DNA of 64,000 nt from Trichoplax adhaerens (lineage: Eukaryota; Placozoa; Uniplacotomia; Trichoplacea; Trichoplacidae). The notes under the pieces were generated by a model that saw nothing but the letters and a program-made list of their open reading frames with translations, was not told where the DNA came from and searched no databases. Where the stretch lies: the NCBI RefSeq assembly GCF_000150275.1, contig NW_002060945.1:729190-793189 (forward strand). Reading direction: 5' to 3'. Shown here piece after piece: positions 23,601-47,264 of this stretch. The translations under genes and the position numbers were made by a program. The number at the start of each line of letters is the position of its first letter. Position 1 is the stretch's first letter.

Positions 23601-26600
23601 ACTGACAGGTAATTAAAATCACCAAAGTAGTGATACTGCACTATATGTTTCTTATATTAAATTAGCCTTTCATTTTGCTATTTGAAGGTGCACCCCAGGA
23701 AACTATATCTGTTGCAATCATTATCGCTGTTCTAACTAGAATAGCCCAATGCGTTACGTACTATATAACCTATGGAGAGAATGAACAAGACTTAGATGAT
23801 AACGATTCAGCATCGAATGCACTAAAGACCAGTGAAGGATCTAGCGATTGCCATGAAATGAATAACTACAATAGTGATAATGATAAAGATGATCCTCAAA
23901 CTAAAAAAATGAAAGCAAAGAAACTATTATACAAGAAAGCTAGAGCTAGAAGACGACGTAAAACTAGTGATTCCGAAGATGAAAGTAGTGACAACAACGA
24001 AGATTATAGTGATAGCTCATTTTCTGGGAGCATATCGCATCATAGTGATTCTGAATCGCGTTCACTTCAAGTCTCTTCTTCAAGTGAATGGTCAACTGAC
24101 AGTGAAAACAGTGAATCTGAATTAGTTACAGATACAGAGGAAAATATTATTGAAAATAATACAGCCTCTGGAGAAGTTCAACCAGTTATAAATGTTAATA
24201 ATCATACGATTGGTGACGTTGTTGATAGTACTGATACTGTAAATCCTGAGGGGTCAAATCGCAATGACTCAGAATGTGAAGGTAATTAGAGCTCTAGCTT
24301 CGATAATTATAAAACGCCAACCATGTATTATTCTTTAAATGACCCCATAATAATACATTATAGTTGCAACCGATCAGCCAGATTTTCACGTGGACATCGA
24401 GAAGCAGCGAAGACTACGCAAAATTAGTAATAAATTGCTTAATGTTTTAAAAATTGGAACAGATTGGCTGATAAGCCATGAGGAAGTTCTGGATAAATAT
24501 CAAGAGGTACAGTGAGCAAATAGTGTATTTATTTCTGATATTTTTAGATTATAAATTATTATTTATTTCTTCCTTTTTCGTTATATTTACTCCATTATTT
24601 AGGATCTTGCTCAGTTTTGGTCTGATTATGCGACGCTATTAAACTGCATTATCATGACTTATCCTCAAGCAATCCAACAAAATTTTGATCAAATTGACCC
24701 TTTACCGGAGGACATCTACTTATTAGGTTTTAAGCCTTTAGAACGTATTCACATTAATATTAAGCCTAATAGCCGAAATTTGCAAAAAATCGCTAAATCC
24801 GATCTGGTAACGTATTTAGATAGATAGAAAAGATCAATAATTATTTTTAGCCGTTCATGCGCTAAAATATTAATCCTAAGATTTGTATTGTTATCAAGAC
24901 ATTCAAGCGTTTAAACTATTTACTGCAGTTTGGATTTTACTTAGCATATCACAAGGTATTTAATTCAGCTTTATACTATCGTAATATCGTGTATTCTGCA
25001 CATTTAAATACTGTATAGTTAGTACACGACAGAAACTACTTAATTTATCTTTTCGACTTATGGCTACCATTTTAAGGATGAAAATCAAATTAAAGTCATA
25101 ATTAACTTCTATTAACATTTATAAGCCAATGCAAGGTTTAATTTGGGTAGCAAATGAATGTCAATTTTATGGGCCGCTTCAATTAGCTGAATATAAAGCA
25201 GAAGTTACAGTACAGATAAGCAAGGAAGAAGAAGACAAGGTAAAGAGAATTGTGCCAATAAAGTCTTTATATGTATCTATCAATTCATCGAAAGCTAATC
25301 TTATTACGGTCGTATTCTAACGAAAGGCAAAGGCTAAACGCCTTCAAGCTATGAAAATGATGGCGCAAATGAAATTGAAGGTAATGCTATTTGCATTGAA
25401 ATTAATTAGTAATATGCGATATATGATAAACATTTGCTATTTTATTCGATTATAGTCAGACGTAGAGTCACTTGAAGCTAACGTTGCTTCACGTGATGCA
25501 AATAAAGGAGTTACAATATCGCCCTATTTAGTACCAGATGCTTTCGCGTTTTGCAATTCTCTCAGAGCAATCCAAGACTTCAGCCATAGCGGACAACTAG
25601 TCATTATAGTGCCTCTAGCAGGTTGTATATGTAATGATCTAAAATATGCTAACTTATAACATTTGAAATTCACGAGTTTAGTTTTACTTTGAAGATTAGA
25701 TGGAACTACTTATACAGTATAACCAGTAGATTAGCTGACTTAACAAACATAGATTTTCGATTTTTTCGATATTTACCATATCTAATTTGCGAATAATAGT
25801 TGTACAGTCGCTTGATAATATGAAAAAGATAAGTGCCCAAGCCAGGCAGGCAATAAAATATTTAGAAGTTCAATTTAAGAAAGGCAACAGGTAAGGATGA
25901 CGAGATTGAATCCTTTACTTGCATTAATGAAGCAAGATGATTATTGCATGACAGTTTATGCTTTTCGTGAGGAATTTTGGATTATTTTAAACTTCTAATG
26001 TTTTCATATGGTAATATAACTACATTTATCATCTCTAGATTTACCTTAATATTACGTTGCTTTGCATAAATAATTATACTGTATCTTGTAATACAGTAGA
26101 TAATAGGTTATCTTTCTATCTGTATACATTGTTGGTGTTCGCTATTGTAATACTATCACTTGTTCTACCATGAATCATTTACTTTACTTTGCCTCTTCAA
26201 TTTACCTACATAACAAGATGGCTAAGAGCGCAAAACGATAATGAAATGTCTTCAAAGATTAAAAGGCGGAAAAACCAAGGCCAAGAAAACTGGTAATACT
26301 ACTGTACTTGCTGTTGAAATTTCTTAGTTTTCGATTGATTTTGTTCTTAGCGTTTCTTTATATGTGGATAGTCACAATGGTAGTTTCTGTCAATAATAAG
26401 ATATTATTAGCTAGCTGATTTCATTGATTCCAGTGAATTGAGTTCAATATAATTGCTGACCAAAGGCCGTTTACTTTTAGGATTTATGAACAAATCATTG
26501 ATTGCTGTTGTTACTTCAGTGAAGGCAAACAGAATATGGTAACACTATTAACAGGCATTGACTTACGAAATGAAGAAATAGCTGCAAATAAAGGCTTAGA

Positions 26601-26694
26601 TTCAAATATGCTAGAACTTGCAAAAAAGCAAGATGTCAAAATAGAAAACATTAAGCTGTTTACCAAAAAATGGAAATCGTATAAGCGTAAATAA
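20603..26694 (+). CDS. SMG5: SMG5, nonsense-mediated decay factor, 20 exons
   Basis: Exons: 20603-20652, 21128-21223, 21646-21769, 21986-22154, 22354-22431, 22570-22659, 22796-22874, 22944-23060, 23220-23288, 23369-23571, 23688-24281, 24364-24506, 24603-24806, 24881 or 24899-24955, 25126-25239, 25327-25380, 25456-25621, 25800-25890, 26218-26292, 26481-26694 (TAA). Deduced length is 928-934 residues (human 1016). The N terminus is a 14-3-3-like/TPR domain: CRRLYR joined across the first intron to AHRVDHS, then WKKVYYNVIS and GRCLIYIGDLARY. Exon 11 adds a long acidic, Ser-rich disordered linker. The C-terminal PIN domain contains ISPYLVPDAFAFC, LVIIVPLAVVQSLD, AIKYLEVQFKKGNRW, IYEQIIDCC and VTLLTGIDL. 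In this family the PIN fold lacks a full set of catalytic Asp residues, so it is expected to be scaffolding. SMG5 with SMG7 recruits decay and phosphatase activities to phospho-UPF1. The first exon was placed by phase and RRLYR similarity; the exon 14 acceptor is ambiguous. Confidence 0.93.
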
Positions 26695-29600
26695 AGTGAA
26701 AATTTGATAAAATAGAAACCTGTTTAAATGTAACTGAGCTATAGTAAATACTTAATCTTAAGAGTAGATTAATACTTGAACTGGTTGAATTGGGTTGAGC
26801 TGGACTTTTCTTAGGAGGCTGTAACATATAACATATATCTATACACCCGACATATGCTTGAAAGTATAATCTCAATTTATGAAATGTCATATGATGATAG
26901 CGGCCACATGTTAGCTGTTAGTTTCATGACGCATGATAATGATGGATTAATCCGTCGTACATTTGATATCTTAATGTACATTTTTGGGATTACAAGAATG
27001 ATAGTCTTTTGATCTAATCAATAAGCGAATATATAGCTATCATAGATATATTAGAATGTTATTCCTTCTCAGATAACTAGCTGAAATTGTGTGAGCCTGT
27101 GCAGAGCTAACTTGCCCTAATTGAAAAGGATTACATATGATAGATTATAAAAGGTTTGACGTGCGTTACCAAGGATCTTTGAACATAGTAATTAACTTAA
27201 TTTAGAAGACATTTCTTCAATTGTCTTACAATTTGTCTTAAAATATACATAGAAGAATTGTTCTAAAAATTAATTATTTTTTAGAAGCTAAATCTCATAA
27301 ACTGCAAGGATTTTGTATTATCATTTTATGATGATATACTATAGTCGTTGGACAATATATTCGTATCCCGACTCTTAGAGTTAACATGGATAAAAGACTA
27401 AAAGTATGATTATATTCGTTTTAGTGGATAGATAATTTCGGTACGCTATAGAAAATTTTCATACAACTTCTGGTAAAATTAACTCCATTGCAAACTGAAT
27501 AGTAACGTTCAAATTAAGCTACATTTATAAATTGTCATATCATTATCATACATCATGAAAGACATCAAGAGTAGTGCTTTTGCAGTTTATTTATAGGCTG
27601 CACAATTCTAAATATAGAATCCGAGAAAGCAAAACTCATTGAATCAGCCTTCTATTTTAGAATTATAATAACAGGAACTGAGATAACTTCAAAGAATTTT
27701 AAAATCCTGAAACCGTCATTAGATATAAAATCACTAAATTCGCAATAAATTGCTTAGAGTAGTAAAAAATTGGCAACTCAGGCTGCTAGTTTTGTGTTAA
27801 ATGTCATGAGCTATGATCACCTTGCAAATGCGCGCACAATCATGTGTAATAATTATAAGTATTAATAAGGCTCCTTTTGATGACTGCTAAAATTGATTTC
27901 TTACTTTCATCAATTTCTATTGTCCTTGACCTTTAAAGTGTTATTAACGATAATGAAGGGCTGTAATATAGCTATTAGCAACCATGGCAATATTTTACTC
28001 TAGTAATGAAAGTAATGATAATACTTTAATTTACATAATAGTTCTCTCGAAGTTTATTCTCCCGCAAGCTATTATGGCAACGGAAGTAGAAGTGGAATTT
28101 ATCGTTCCTGACCCCACAATTGAAAAAGGAATAAGGAATAAAATTATTATGATGCTAATTTAAAACTGTATGATTAAAAGAAAAAACGTTGACACGTTAC
28201 TGCCCCTATCAGGAAAATGAAAGAAGAAAACTTACATGATAGCTACGACAATTCAGAAAGAAATCTCTTAATAAATGTAGTAACATCTTGCAATAATAAT
28301 ATTTATCAATTGACAGGGTAATGACTTTTATCCTTATGAATGGACGCCCTATAGCAGTAATCACATTCCATTTTTTTTATTTAAAGATCAATATGTGAAA
28401 CAGATGATTGATTTCAAACAATAACCATATTAGATTATAGAATTAATATTGCATGGAATTGATTGATATTGGTCGATATTGTACACATTCTTCTAAGCTA
28501 TTGAAAAAAGATATGTCTAGAAAATGCTATAATAAAAGAATAATAGTTAAGAACATGAAGAAAAATAAATTCAGAAATAAAAAAAAACTAAAGTGACCGT
28601 ACGCATGTGATAAAATTTTCCCTATACATGTTGGAATCTATCGAAAAATAACAAAAATTAAAAGTTCATGAGTATTAAAAGTCAATTCTATAGCATTGAT
28701 CTATTTCTTTTTCTTTTCTGTTACAACCATTGATCGGTTTATTATCAAAAATATGCGAATTAAATTCAAATTGCATCATTAATATACGGTGTCAAGCTAA
28801 TTATTAATTAATATTAGTCGGACATTTGATTTACTGGAGATCATGTTTTACTTTAAAAATATGAAGCTTATCGGTATCTGCATGACTAAATGGATGCAAA
28901 TTGCTATTAGTCTAAAGTCAGGCAAATTAAGGAACGACCTTACCTACTGATGTTAGTTAGTATTTTTTTTTGACGTGATCAGAAATCAATATTTTTATTG
29001 ATTACGATAAAAATAGCACAAAGGTATATTCTCAAGTCATCAGGGCAAGGTATATATCTAATGGGTTAATTAGCTAAAGGCATGATGAAAAGATCTATTC
29101 ATCTATATCGATACATCACATTATGAATGCTTTTCCATGAAAAGGATACCTTGTCTTTGATAGACGGAAATTTTAGCTAAATATTTTATTCTACTTTTTC
29201 TTCCTTAGTTACCACCGCAAATTATAAATGACATTATAAAGCCAATTTTTGGTGCTATTCAGCATTGCTAAAGTTTCATTGATGCTCGGAACTGTTGTCC
29301 ATAGCAGTAATGTAATCATTATTTAACGCTCGGAAGCTTATCTTAGCCAATTGGATTCTAAATCTAATATAAATTATAGTCTTGCTATTAAAAAAAAATG
29401 GTATAATGATAACGGATGATTACTTACTGTGTATTTTCAAGTCGCTTTCATATTGTGATTTCAAAGGAGATTCCTATTTCTACCTCTTTGAAATAAAGCG
29501 GGAGTATTTCTACTATGCTTTTATTTTCTTTATTAGCTAATTTTTGGGAACAATTCTAATTATACTGATAATATGAGAGAGTCATCATCGGTATAGTTCG

Positions 29601-32600
29601 CCTAGCCGAAAATTCTTTCCTTATGAATAGCATAAAACCCTTTCACAGTTATTTTCATAATCAATCAATGTCATATCATCATTAATGAATCGCAAATTTT
29701 AGGCGAATTGGAAGAACAACGGAAGTAGAGGTAATTCGCAAGGAAAAGAAGATGCTGATGAACGTCATCCATGCTATTATTTTAAATCGTGATATGCTTG
29801 TTAATTTATTCTTTGTTATAAAATTTTACAGCGTTCGCAATTGTAGAAAAATTGATTGAAGCTAAATAGAAATAATAAAAAAATACGGCCAAAAGCAGCC
29901 GAACTAATTTAAGTGATTACGCACTTGATAACAAGGAACACTTTCCTATCTTGAGAAGCAAATACTGTATTTAAAAGCTAACGATATGATGGCGTTATGG
30001 CTCCTTCCTACCGTTAACACTCACTTAACCAAACTATCATAACGATCAGCTAAGCAGGTAAATTCCATCTCACTTGATCTATTTTTGATAGTCTACTGTA
30101 TGCTACAATAACTCTTTTTAGCCGTTAAAATGATGGTTTTTAAAGGTTATTTTCGATATTATCTTTTTATTTCTCGTCCTTTTTTAATACGTTCTCATTA
30201 AGTGTATATCCATGGTGAAAATGATGGTGAAATAATCCATTCTACAGTAATGCATCATTCTACTAGAATAACAACGTCCTATGTAGATAATTGAATGAAC
30301 CAATCAATTGGTAGAATAACTATCGGTGACATTAAAGATCTATCTCCGCGGAAATATGTTTTTATCATTTTCCAGGATTGAAAGAAGTACTGTTCACAAG
30401 AATCAGTTGAGCCTTCAACAATAATAAGTAAAGAAATATGTATTTCTTTTCATGAGTATTATTTGGGATAACAATTGAGTACAATCCAATATTTTAGTGG
30501 TGTGTTGCCCGTATCGAGAACAAATTGAGTTAAACCTAAAACTTGGTTGATAGATTTCTACTTTATAGCGCAAGTAGAAAGGATTATTATCTCGCTTGTA
30601 GACAATAAAGTCTACTCTTACGAAGGGAAATCTCTCATTATCGTTGTCGCATTTGATTATTAATTAATTAAATGTGAGACTCACTTTGTATTTATTTATA
30701 AACCCAATCGTCATCGGTTTTATAAGAAGTATGCTTTGTAATAGATACACTCAGAAGCTACTAAATGAAGGCTAGCAAACAAAGAAAATTCGATCACTGA
30801 TTTAAGCTTGAACATTCCTGATAATATTCTATTAATTAATTACAATTAAGATATCAGAAGTGTAGAAGATAGCTGAGTGACCATTTTGTCAGTATTTATC
30901 GATACTTTCTCTTTTCAGCCTACCTTGCATAGAATCTTAGCAAGAGCAGAATGCAATGAAGTACTCGTATGTAATTATGATTTCCAAATGGCACTTTCAA
31001 ATTAACATTGTATAGGGTTCTCCAAGTCAATCCTCCAATCTTGACTATTTACCCACACACTGGAAAATCATTTCGTATTCTCCTTAATTAATATTTACTT
31101 CAGCGTAGAAGTGACTCAATACTTATTGCTAAGTTTATCCATTGCTGAGTACATAGATTGAATGATCTCATTGAAATCGTTGAATACTTCGTAATGAAAA
31201 CTGGATAGAATGTATAGTCTGCCCGTCTATCTACAATCCATTAACACGTCGAAAGTATACGACACTAGTATACGGCATTTGCCAAAGGGCACTACGCTGT
31301 AGAGTATTAGGCGTAAATTGCTATTTACTGATCGAATTTTACATACACTGGGATCTAGAGATCCTCGAAATTCTAGAAATACTCTAGCAAAAGATTCCTG
31401 GTTTATCTGCCTCTATCCATTTTATTTTCAAAATTAGGATGATTGATTGCCTGTGTAATCAGGCGAATTTTACAGCTGCATGCCAACAGCAGTAGCAGGA
31501 CATGCATTGTAACAGTGAGTTCTAAGAAGTCGCTGTTTGCACAAGAATACGCACAAAGCAGACCTCTGGCAAGGTGGCAAGTTTACTCCGGGTTAAATTT
31601 GAAAGCTTGTAAATTTGCCACGTTGAATTGATAAATTATAATATAATTATACAGTAGTATTATTATTATATATGTATATCGTATTCACATAATTAATCTA
31701 TGCGTATAGTGAAAGGAGAGGGAAAGGAAGTGCAATAAATGCAGTTCTTGGTTTGACGGTGGTCAGTTTCAGACACCTGGTGCAACCATTGCCATATTCG
31801 ACTTTATGGCCTTACAACTCTGGTACAAACGGAGTTATGAATGTTAATATCCTAGAAGTTATTGTTCGCCAAACGTTTGGATAAACAAGCAATTTATCCA
31901 GTCATAAAAATAAAGTTCAAGTATTTGCAGTTGCCATAACAATATTGACTTGTTTTCACCGCCGGTATTGCATTGTACAGTACTAAGGTAACAGCACTTG
32001 GCGGCGAACAAACTGAACACAGCTGATAGGGGTAGTAGCCAGTGGACGCCGAAACGTTTTATCGGTTCTTGTCCAACTTTGAAATTAGTACTACGCCAAG
32101 CCATGTATTAGTCTGACTTCGTCTGGAGTAAAATAGCGGCTGATCGACTAAATTAAGTTGATTTATTTTATGTTGTTAATATATTATATTCATTAATTAA
32201 TTATAGTACTGTACTGTATATTATGCCTGGGACTTCCCTAGGTGATTCAGTTAGGAAGGAATCTCTCTATTGGCGTACACTTTTTTATGCAGGAGCAAAC
32301 AGAACCATGTACACATGCGTAGAGGACGGCCTTTTGTAAAGGAAATAGTTAATAAATATCCGACTCATCTTACAGCCACCTCATGAATATACGGACTCGA
32401 TTTGTTTAGATAAATAAAGTAAATAAATAAGTAAATAAATCAATAACAGCTACCAATGCCCGTGCTGGAGCTAGCATTTTGCTGTTGCTGTTCTTGATAG
32501 AAAGTTAACCTAGCAAGTACTCCAGTGCTGTATTTATAAAGTACGAGTGAGTACTGCAATTAAGTCTACAGTACAGTAAGCATGGAATGATATCGGTCGG

Positions 32601-33099
32601 ACCTGTAAAACTCTGTTCTCGAGGTCGTTCGTATACAGTAATGCGGACATTGGTACAGTAGAGAACAACGCTGGACTGCAACTGTAGCAGTAAAAGAGTG
32701 AAATACGCCAGGCGGAATAATATTCACATCTTTTCTTCTGGCGTTTTTTGCGTCCATTTTCTATTTTATTTCATTTCAATTCATTTTACATAAAAAGCTA
32801 AAGCTATCATTCCTTTTCGGCAACAATTAATGCTCTAACTAGCTGCAGGACTGTAGCCTCAATTGAATGGAATTGAAATCCAATTTTATTTTATATTATT
32901 ACGAGTATTTTTTTATTCTTTATTGATTTTAGTTTCGTTATTTTTTATTTCATTTTATCGCAGGACTTGACTGTACAGTACTGTACTACGGCTGGCCACC
33001 ATAGCGTCCATGTTGTAACATAAAAGGTCCACGGCCAGTGCGACTATCAGTGAGAATGAGCGAGGTTGTGAATCTTTCACGCTTAGCAATCTTGACTTT
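26695..33099. other. Gene-poor AT-rich region
   Basis: About 6.4 kb with no supported gene. Only short isolated frames occur: 26882-27010 (42 codons), 28078-28161 (28 codons) and 29685-29850 (no start). None has recognisable family similarity or consistent splice partners. Composition is low GC with frequent homopolymers until about 31.4 kb, after which GC rises somewhat. A 62-codon frame at 31443-31631 is not convincing. This contrasts with the tight spacing elsewhere in the window. Confidence 0.5.
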
Positions 33100-33960
33100 G
33101 ATTATAAAACACTAAGTGGACTACAAAAATTACAGGAGCATTTTTACTGTAGTACAGTACAGTACAGTAGTCCATGGCCATGTACAGTACTGTACTGTAC
33201 TGTACACTTGTACAGTACTCTCTACTCAGTACTGTACTGTACTGTACACAGTGACAGACTGACAGTGGCTAGAGTTCAAACGTAGGGTATGTACTGTACT
33301 GCACTGTACTGTAGAATGCTTTTGATTGATCCAAGTCACAGGAGTGTGGAGGTTTTTGACCCTTTTTACCACTGCAAAGGCCTTCAAACGTACAGTACTG
33401 TATACTGTGATACTATAATACAGTTAACACAGTAGGTACAACTCCGAAGGTTGACCCTGCTACAGTACTGTACGTTCATTGTTGAGTTGCTGACTGTACT
33501 GTATACTGTACAGTACAGTGGTACACCAATAAATACTGTACTGTACAGTACTTGTGCAAAAAACAAAAGATGGACGCCATCGTCGACTCTTACTGTACAG
33601 TACTGTATTGTACTGTAGGTATTGGGGACATTGTACAATGTACAGTACAGTACTGTACAGTACTGTACATAGTCACTCAAGGTCGCTGAAAGTGAAGTAA
33701 AAGGAAAAAAGATTTTCTTTTACCTGTACTGTACTGTACAGTACACTGTGTACAGTGACAGTTGATATATGCATTGTACTGTATATCATTGGTAAAGTAC
33801 TGTACAGTACTGTACAGTACAATAATTTTACTGTCCTCCCAAATTGCAGTACTAGTACGGACCAAAAGTGACTTTGCATTAATTAAACTGTTTCAGTGAA
33901 GTGTACAGACCGTGCACTGTACTGTACACTGTAAGTACAGTACAGTACAGTACTGTATAA
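33100..33960. repeat. Second palindromic GTACTGTACAGTAC field
   Basis: Same self-complementary word set as at 15040-15905. Strings of TACTGTACAGTAC cover most of this interval, with isolated outliers from about 32200 onward. Several minus-strand frames here (for example 33384-33680) consist almost entirely of YCTVLYCTVLYS-like words and are artefacts of the repeat. No gene boundary is close by, unlike the first field. Confidence 0.85.
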
Positions 33961-34429
33961 TTACACAAAATGACAAGACCATCATGCCGGATGTAGCTTT
34001 AGCCTTTTAGGAGTTATTGAACCCATTTTTCACTCAGGTTAACTGGAAAAGATCCGTCATGCATACAGTAGATTGAGTAATGAGTACGCGGCGAATAACT
34101 GCCATTGACTGTACTGTAGAGTGTAGAGTGTACAGTCAACGCTTGGACCTGGTACATTTCCCATTGGATAGCGTATTGAGAGCACACAAAAGAGAGACCA
34201 CGCACCAGACCGCTTGGAGTAGTACAATGCTGTGCTGACTGACTGTGTACCTCGATTTAGGGACTTTGCCGCCGGCATAGCCGACAAGAATAGCCTACCA
34301 GGGACACCATTCATGCTTGTCATTATTGCAGTGTATTATGGAGTAGAGTGTAGTGTATGCAGTACGTACAATACTATTATCTTGGTAACACAATTGGTAG
34401 TGGACGGTGACGCGTCGTGCCGACATGCG

Positions 34430-34625
34430 TAGTACTGTACAATCACGCATAGCGTAGATGGCGTAGAGTGTACAGTAGATAGTTGGCTGGTGGGACTGGA
34501 CTGTGTCATGGACGAGTGGAAATGATATCGCCCAATAGAGTAGAGTAGAGTCGAGTATCAAGGGTCTAGTGGAGGTGTACTGTACAGTACAGTACGTGTA
34601 CTGTACTGGACACCACGCTTTTACT
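34430..34625. repeat. Third, smaller palindromic repeat patch
   Basis: Further TGTACTGTACAGTAC words near 34431-34445 and 34576-34632, mixed with GTAGAGTGTACAGTAGA and a short run of AGAGT repeats (34538-34552). Probably an eroded extension of the field that ends at 33960. Confidence 0.6.
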
Positions 34626-36444
34626 GTGCACTGTACGGTAGAGTACTAAGCGCAAACGTGCTTTGCCTGATGGATGATTGAATTTTTGCGGGTGATACTG
34701 GCTGTCTACGTACGTAAGTACGTACGCCGTTGGTAGTTGAAACCCCCCTTCAACTGTGTTGTTACTCGTCACAGCCATCATCTTGACATTCGCCTATCTT
34801 TCTTGTCGAGATTAATTGATACTCTCTATAGTAAGGATCGAAAAGGAATTGAAGAGTATTGGCTTAGCTTTATTGCCTTTTTCTTTGCCATTTTCTTACA
34901 GACATTGGAAAGGTGATCAAGGAGGCACTGTGTATCGACAATATCATCACCATACAACTTGTCGGCGCTGCCACGATATTATTCACTCAAAGGTGACGCT
35001 TTGTTTAACCCTGGCTGTAAGAGGTAAGCCAAAAGCACAGATAAAAACTTCAACTCAATGATGCTCGTCTATGTCAGTGAAAAAGTAAAGTTAAAAAAGC
35101 AATTTTCTTATCCAATCATTGGATAAATCGTTGAAATGCTATCTTGACCATAGAAAAGAGTGGTTACCGTATTCTTTCAGCTATTGCAATGACTATCGAC
35201 TGTTAGCCAAGCTGCTAGTTGATTGTTCATAACGCTCAGTTGGTTTTGGTCGATTAGTTCCTTCAAATCTTTGTTTTTTGATGCACCCACTCCATCATGG
35301 TGTATCAACATTCGGAAAGGCTTGAACCAGGTTGATTCTTTTTCATGGCGTCGATACTGTCGTTGCAATTGATTTTGGACACAGTAGAATGCTTATCGAT
35401 CAATACCACCGATCGCTACGGGCCTTGTTTTCCATTCTTTTTGCATTGCTCTCCATGTTAACTACAGTAATCGACTGGAACAGACAATAGCAGTTGGTGG
35501 TACTGTATGGACTCGGCGACACAATCATGTTTGGAACTTGTGGCGTTGTCCATCTCTCTCATATTTGCCACCCTTTACGCAGCACAATCGTTGTCTCACT
35601 ACTCCAAATCATTTTTTTTCTTTCACTTTTTACAATCACCTTGATATTATCATTCGATCACAATCTAAGCTAGGTGTTGTTCTGTTGAAAATTAGCTCTT
35701 TTTCTTACAACCATTGTTAGTATACTGTCAGTCGGTTCACATACTGAGGGTAAATCTGCAATTCAACTTCAACTTTTACAAAATTGAACTTTCATCATTT
35801 ACACACAAATCAACTTACTTTGACAGCACTTTTCTATCTATGTATTAGTACAACATCATCTTACCCCATTACATGGCTAAACATCAAGCGCTCATCATTT
35901 TTAGTCTACACTTTTTTACTCCCCAAGCCGTCGTATGAATGGATGGATACTGGCGTATTTTGTAAAATTGCCAAGTTATCCTCATTAGTACAAAAGTCAA
36001 GTTTGACCTCGTTCAAGATTCATACTGAAATGAAAGATAAAATACGTCGATGATTTTGATAACAGCTGCATTACTTTGATACCACTACAAATCCAAAAGT
36101 CGACATCAAAATTTCTTTCCAATCACGTAGTAAAATGAGGCAACAACATAATTTCAAGCACGTGTAACGTCTGTTCACTTTTCCTTCTATCATGCTCGTT
36201 ACTCAGTACAACTCGGAAATTATCAGCATTATTATGTCGAATTTTCTTGAAACATGTAGCGATAATTATAAGCGTAAAACAAGCTCACTATCATACAATG
36301 TTGTTCTATTGGGTAATCAATGTACAAGAGTGAATGTTGTATTGCTTTTTCTAAAGCTTGATGTTAACAAGCTCATTTTCCCTTTCTGTCAGCGTAGATT
36401 TTTACATTTTACTGGCTATTTGCGCTCTTGTGTAAGAGAAGAAG
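34626..36444. other. Upstream region of the Groucho/TLE gene
   Basis: No complete gene is supported. One acceptor-like site (TTTTCTTACAG, ending about 34901) opens a frame of 35 codons starting DIGKVIKEALCIDN and ending at TGA. It has no recognised relative and no partner exon. The last few hundred bases before 36445 presumably include the TLE promoter and 5' UTR; no element can be named. Confidence 0.35.

Positions 36445-47264
<10,820 letters not shown>

Noticed and set aside
26882-27010. 42-codon frame starting MSYDDSGHMLAVSF
   Set aside because: Looks faintly like a WD-repeat strand but is isolated, has no splice partner and is short enough to be chance.
27730-27800. Resemblance of AATTCGCAATAAATTGCTTA and its neighbourhood to SMG5 exon 12, suggesting a decayed SMG5 copy
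   Set aside because: Similarity is limited to about 50 bases of AT-rich sequence, and no other SMG5 exon could be matched in order nearby.
31443-31631. 62-codon frame in slightly GC-richer sequence
   Set aside because: No family similarity, and the start is not supported by splice signals.
33384-33680. Minus-strand frame of 98 codons rich in Tyr, Cys, Thr and Val, with similar frames at 15709-15912, 33673-33879 and 34014-34561
   Set aside because: They are translations of the GTACTGTAC repeat, which lacks stops in several frames on both strands. Composition is set by the repeat and no domain is present.
34902-35010. Acceptor-preceded 35-codon frame starting DIGKVIKEALCIDN
   Set aside because: Coding-like but without a partner exon or known relative. 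Kept only as a remark in the flanking-region entry.
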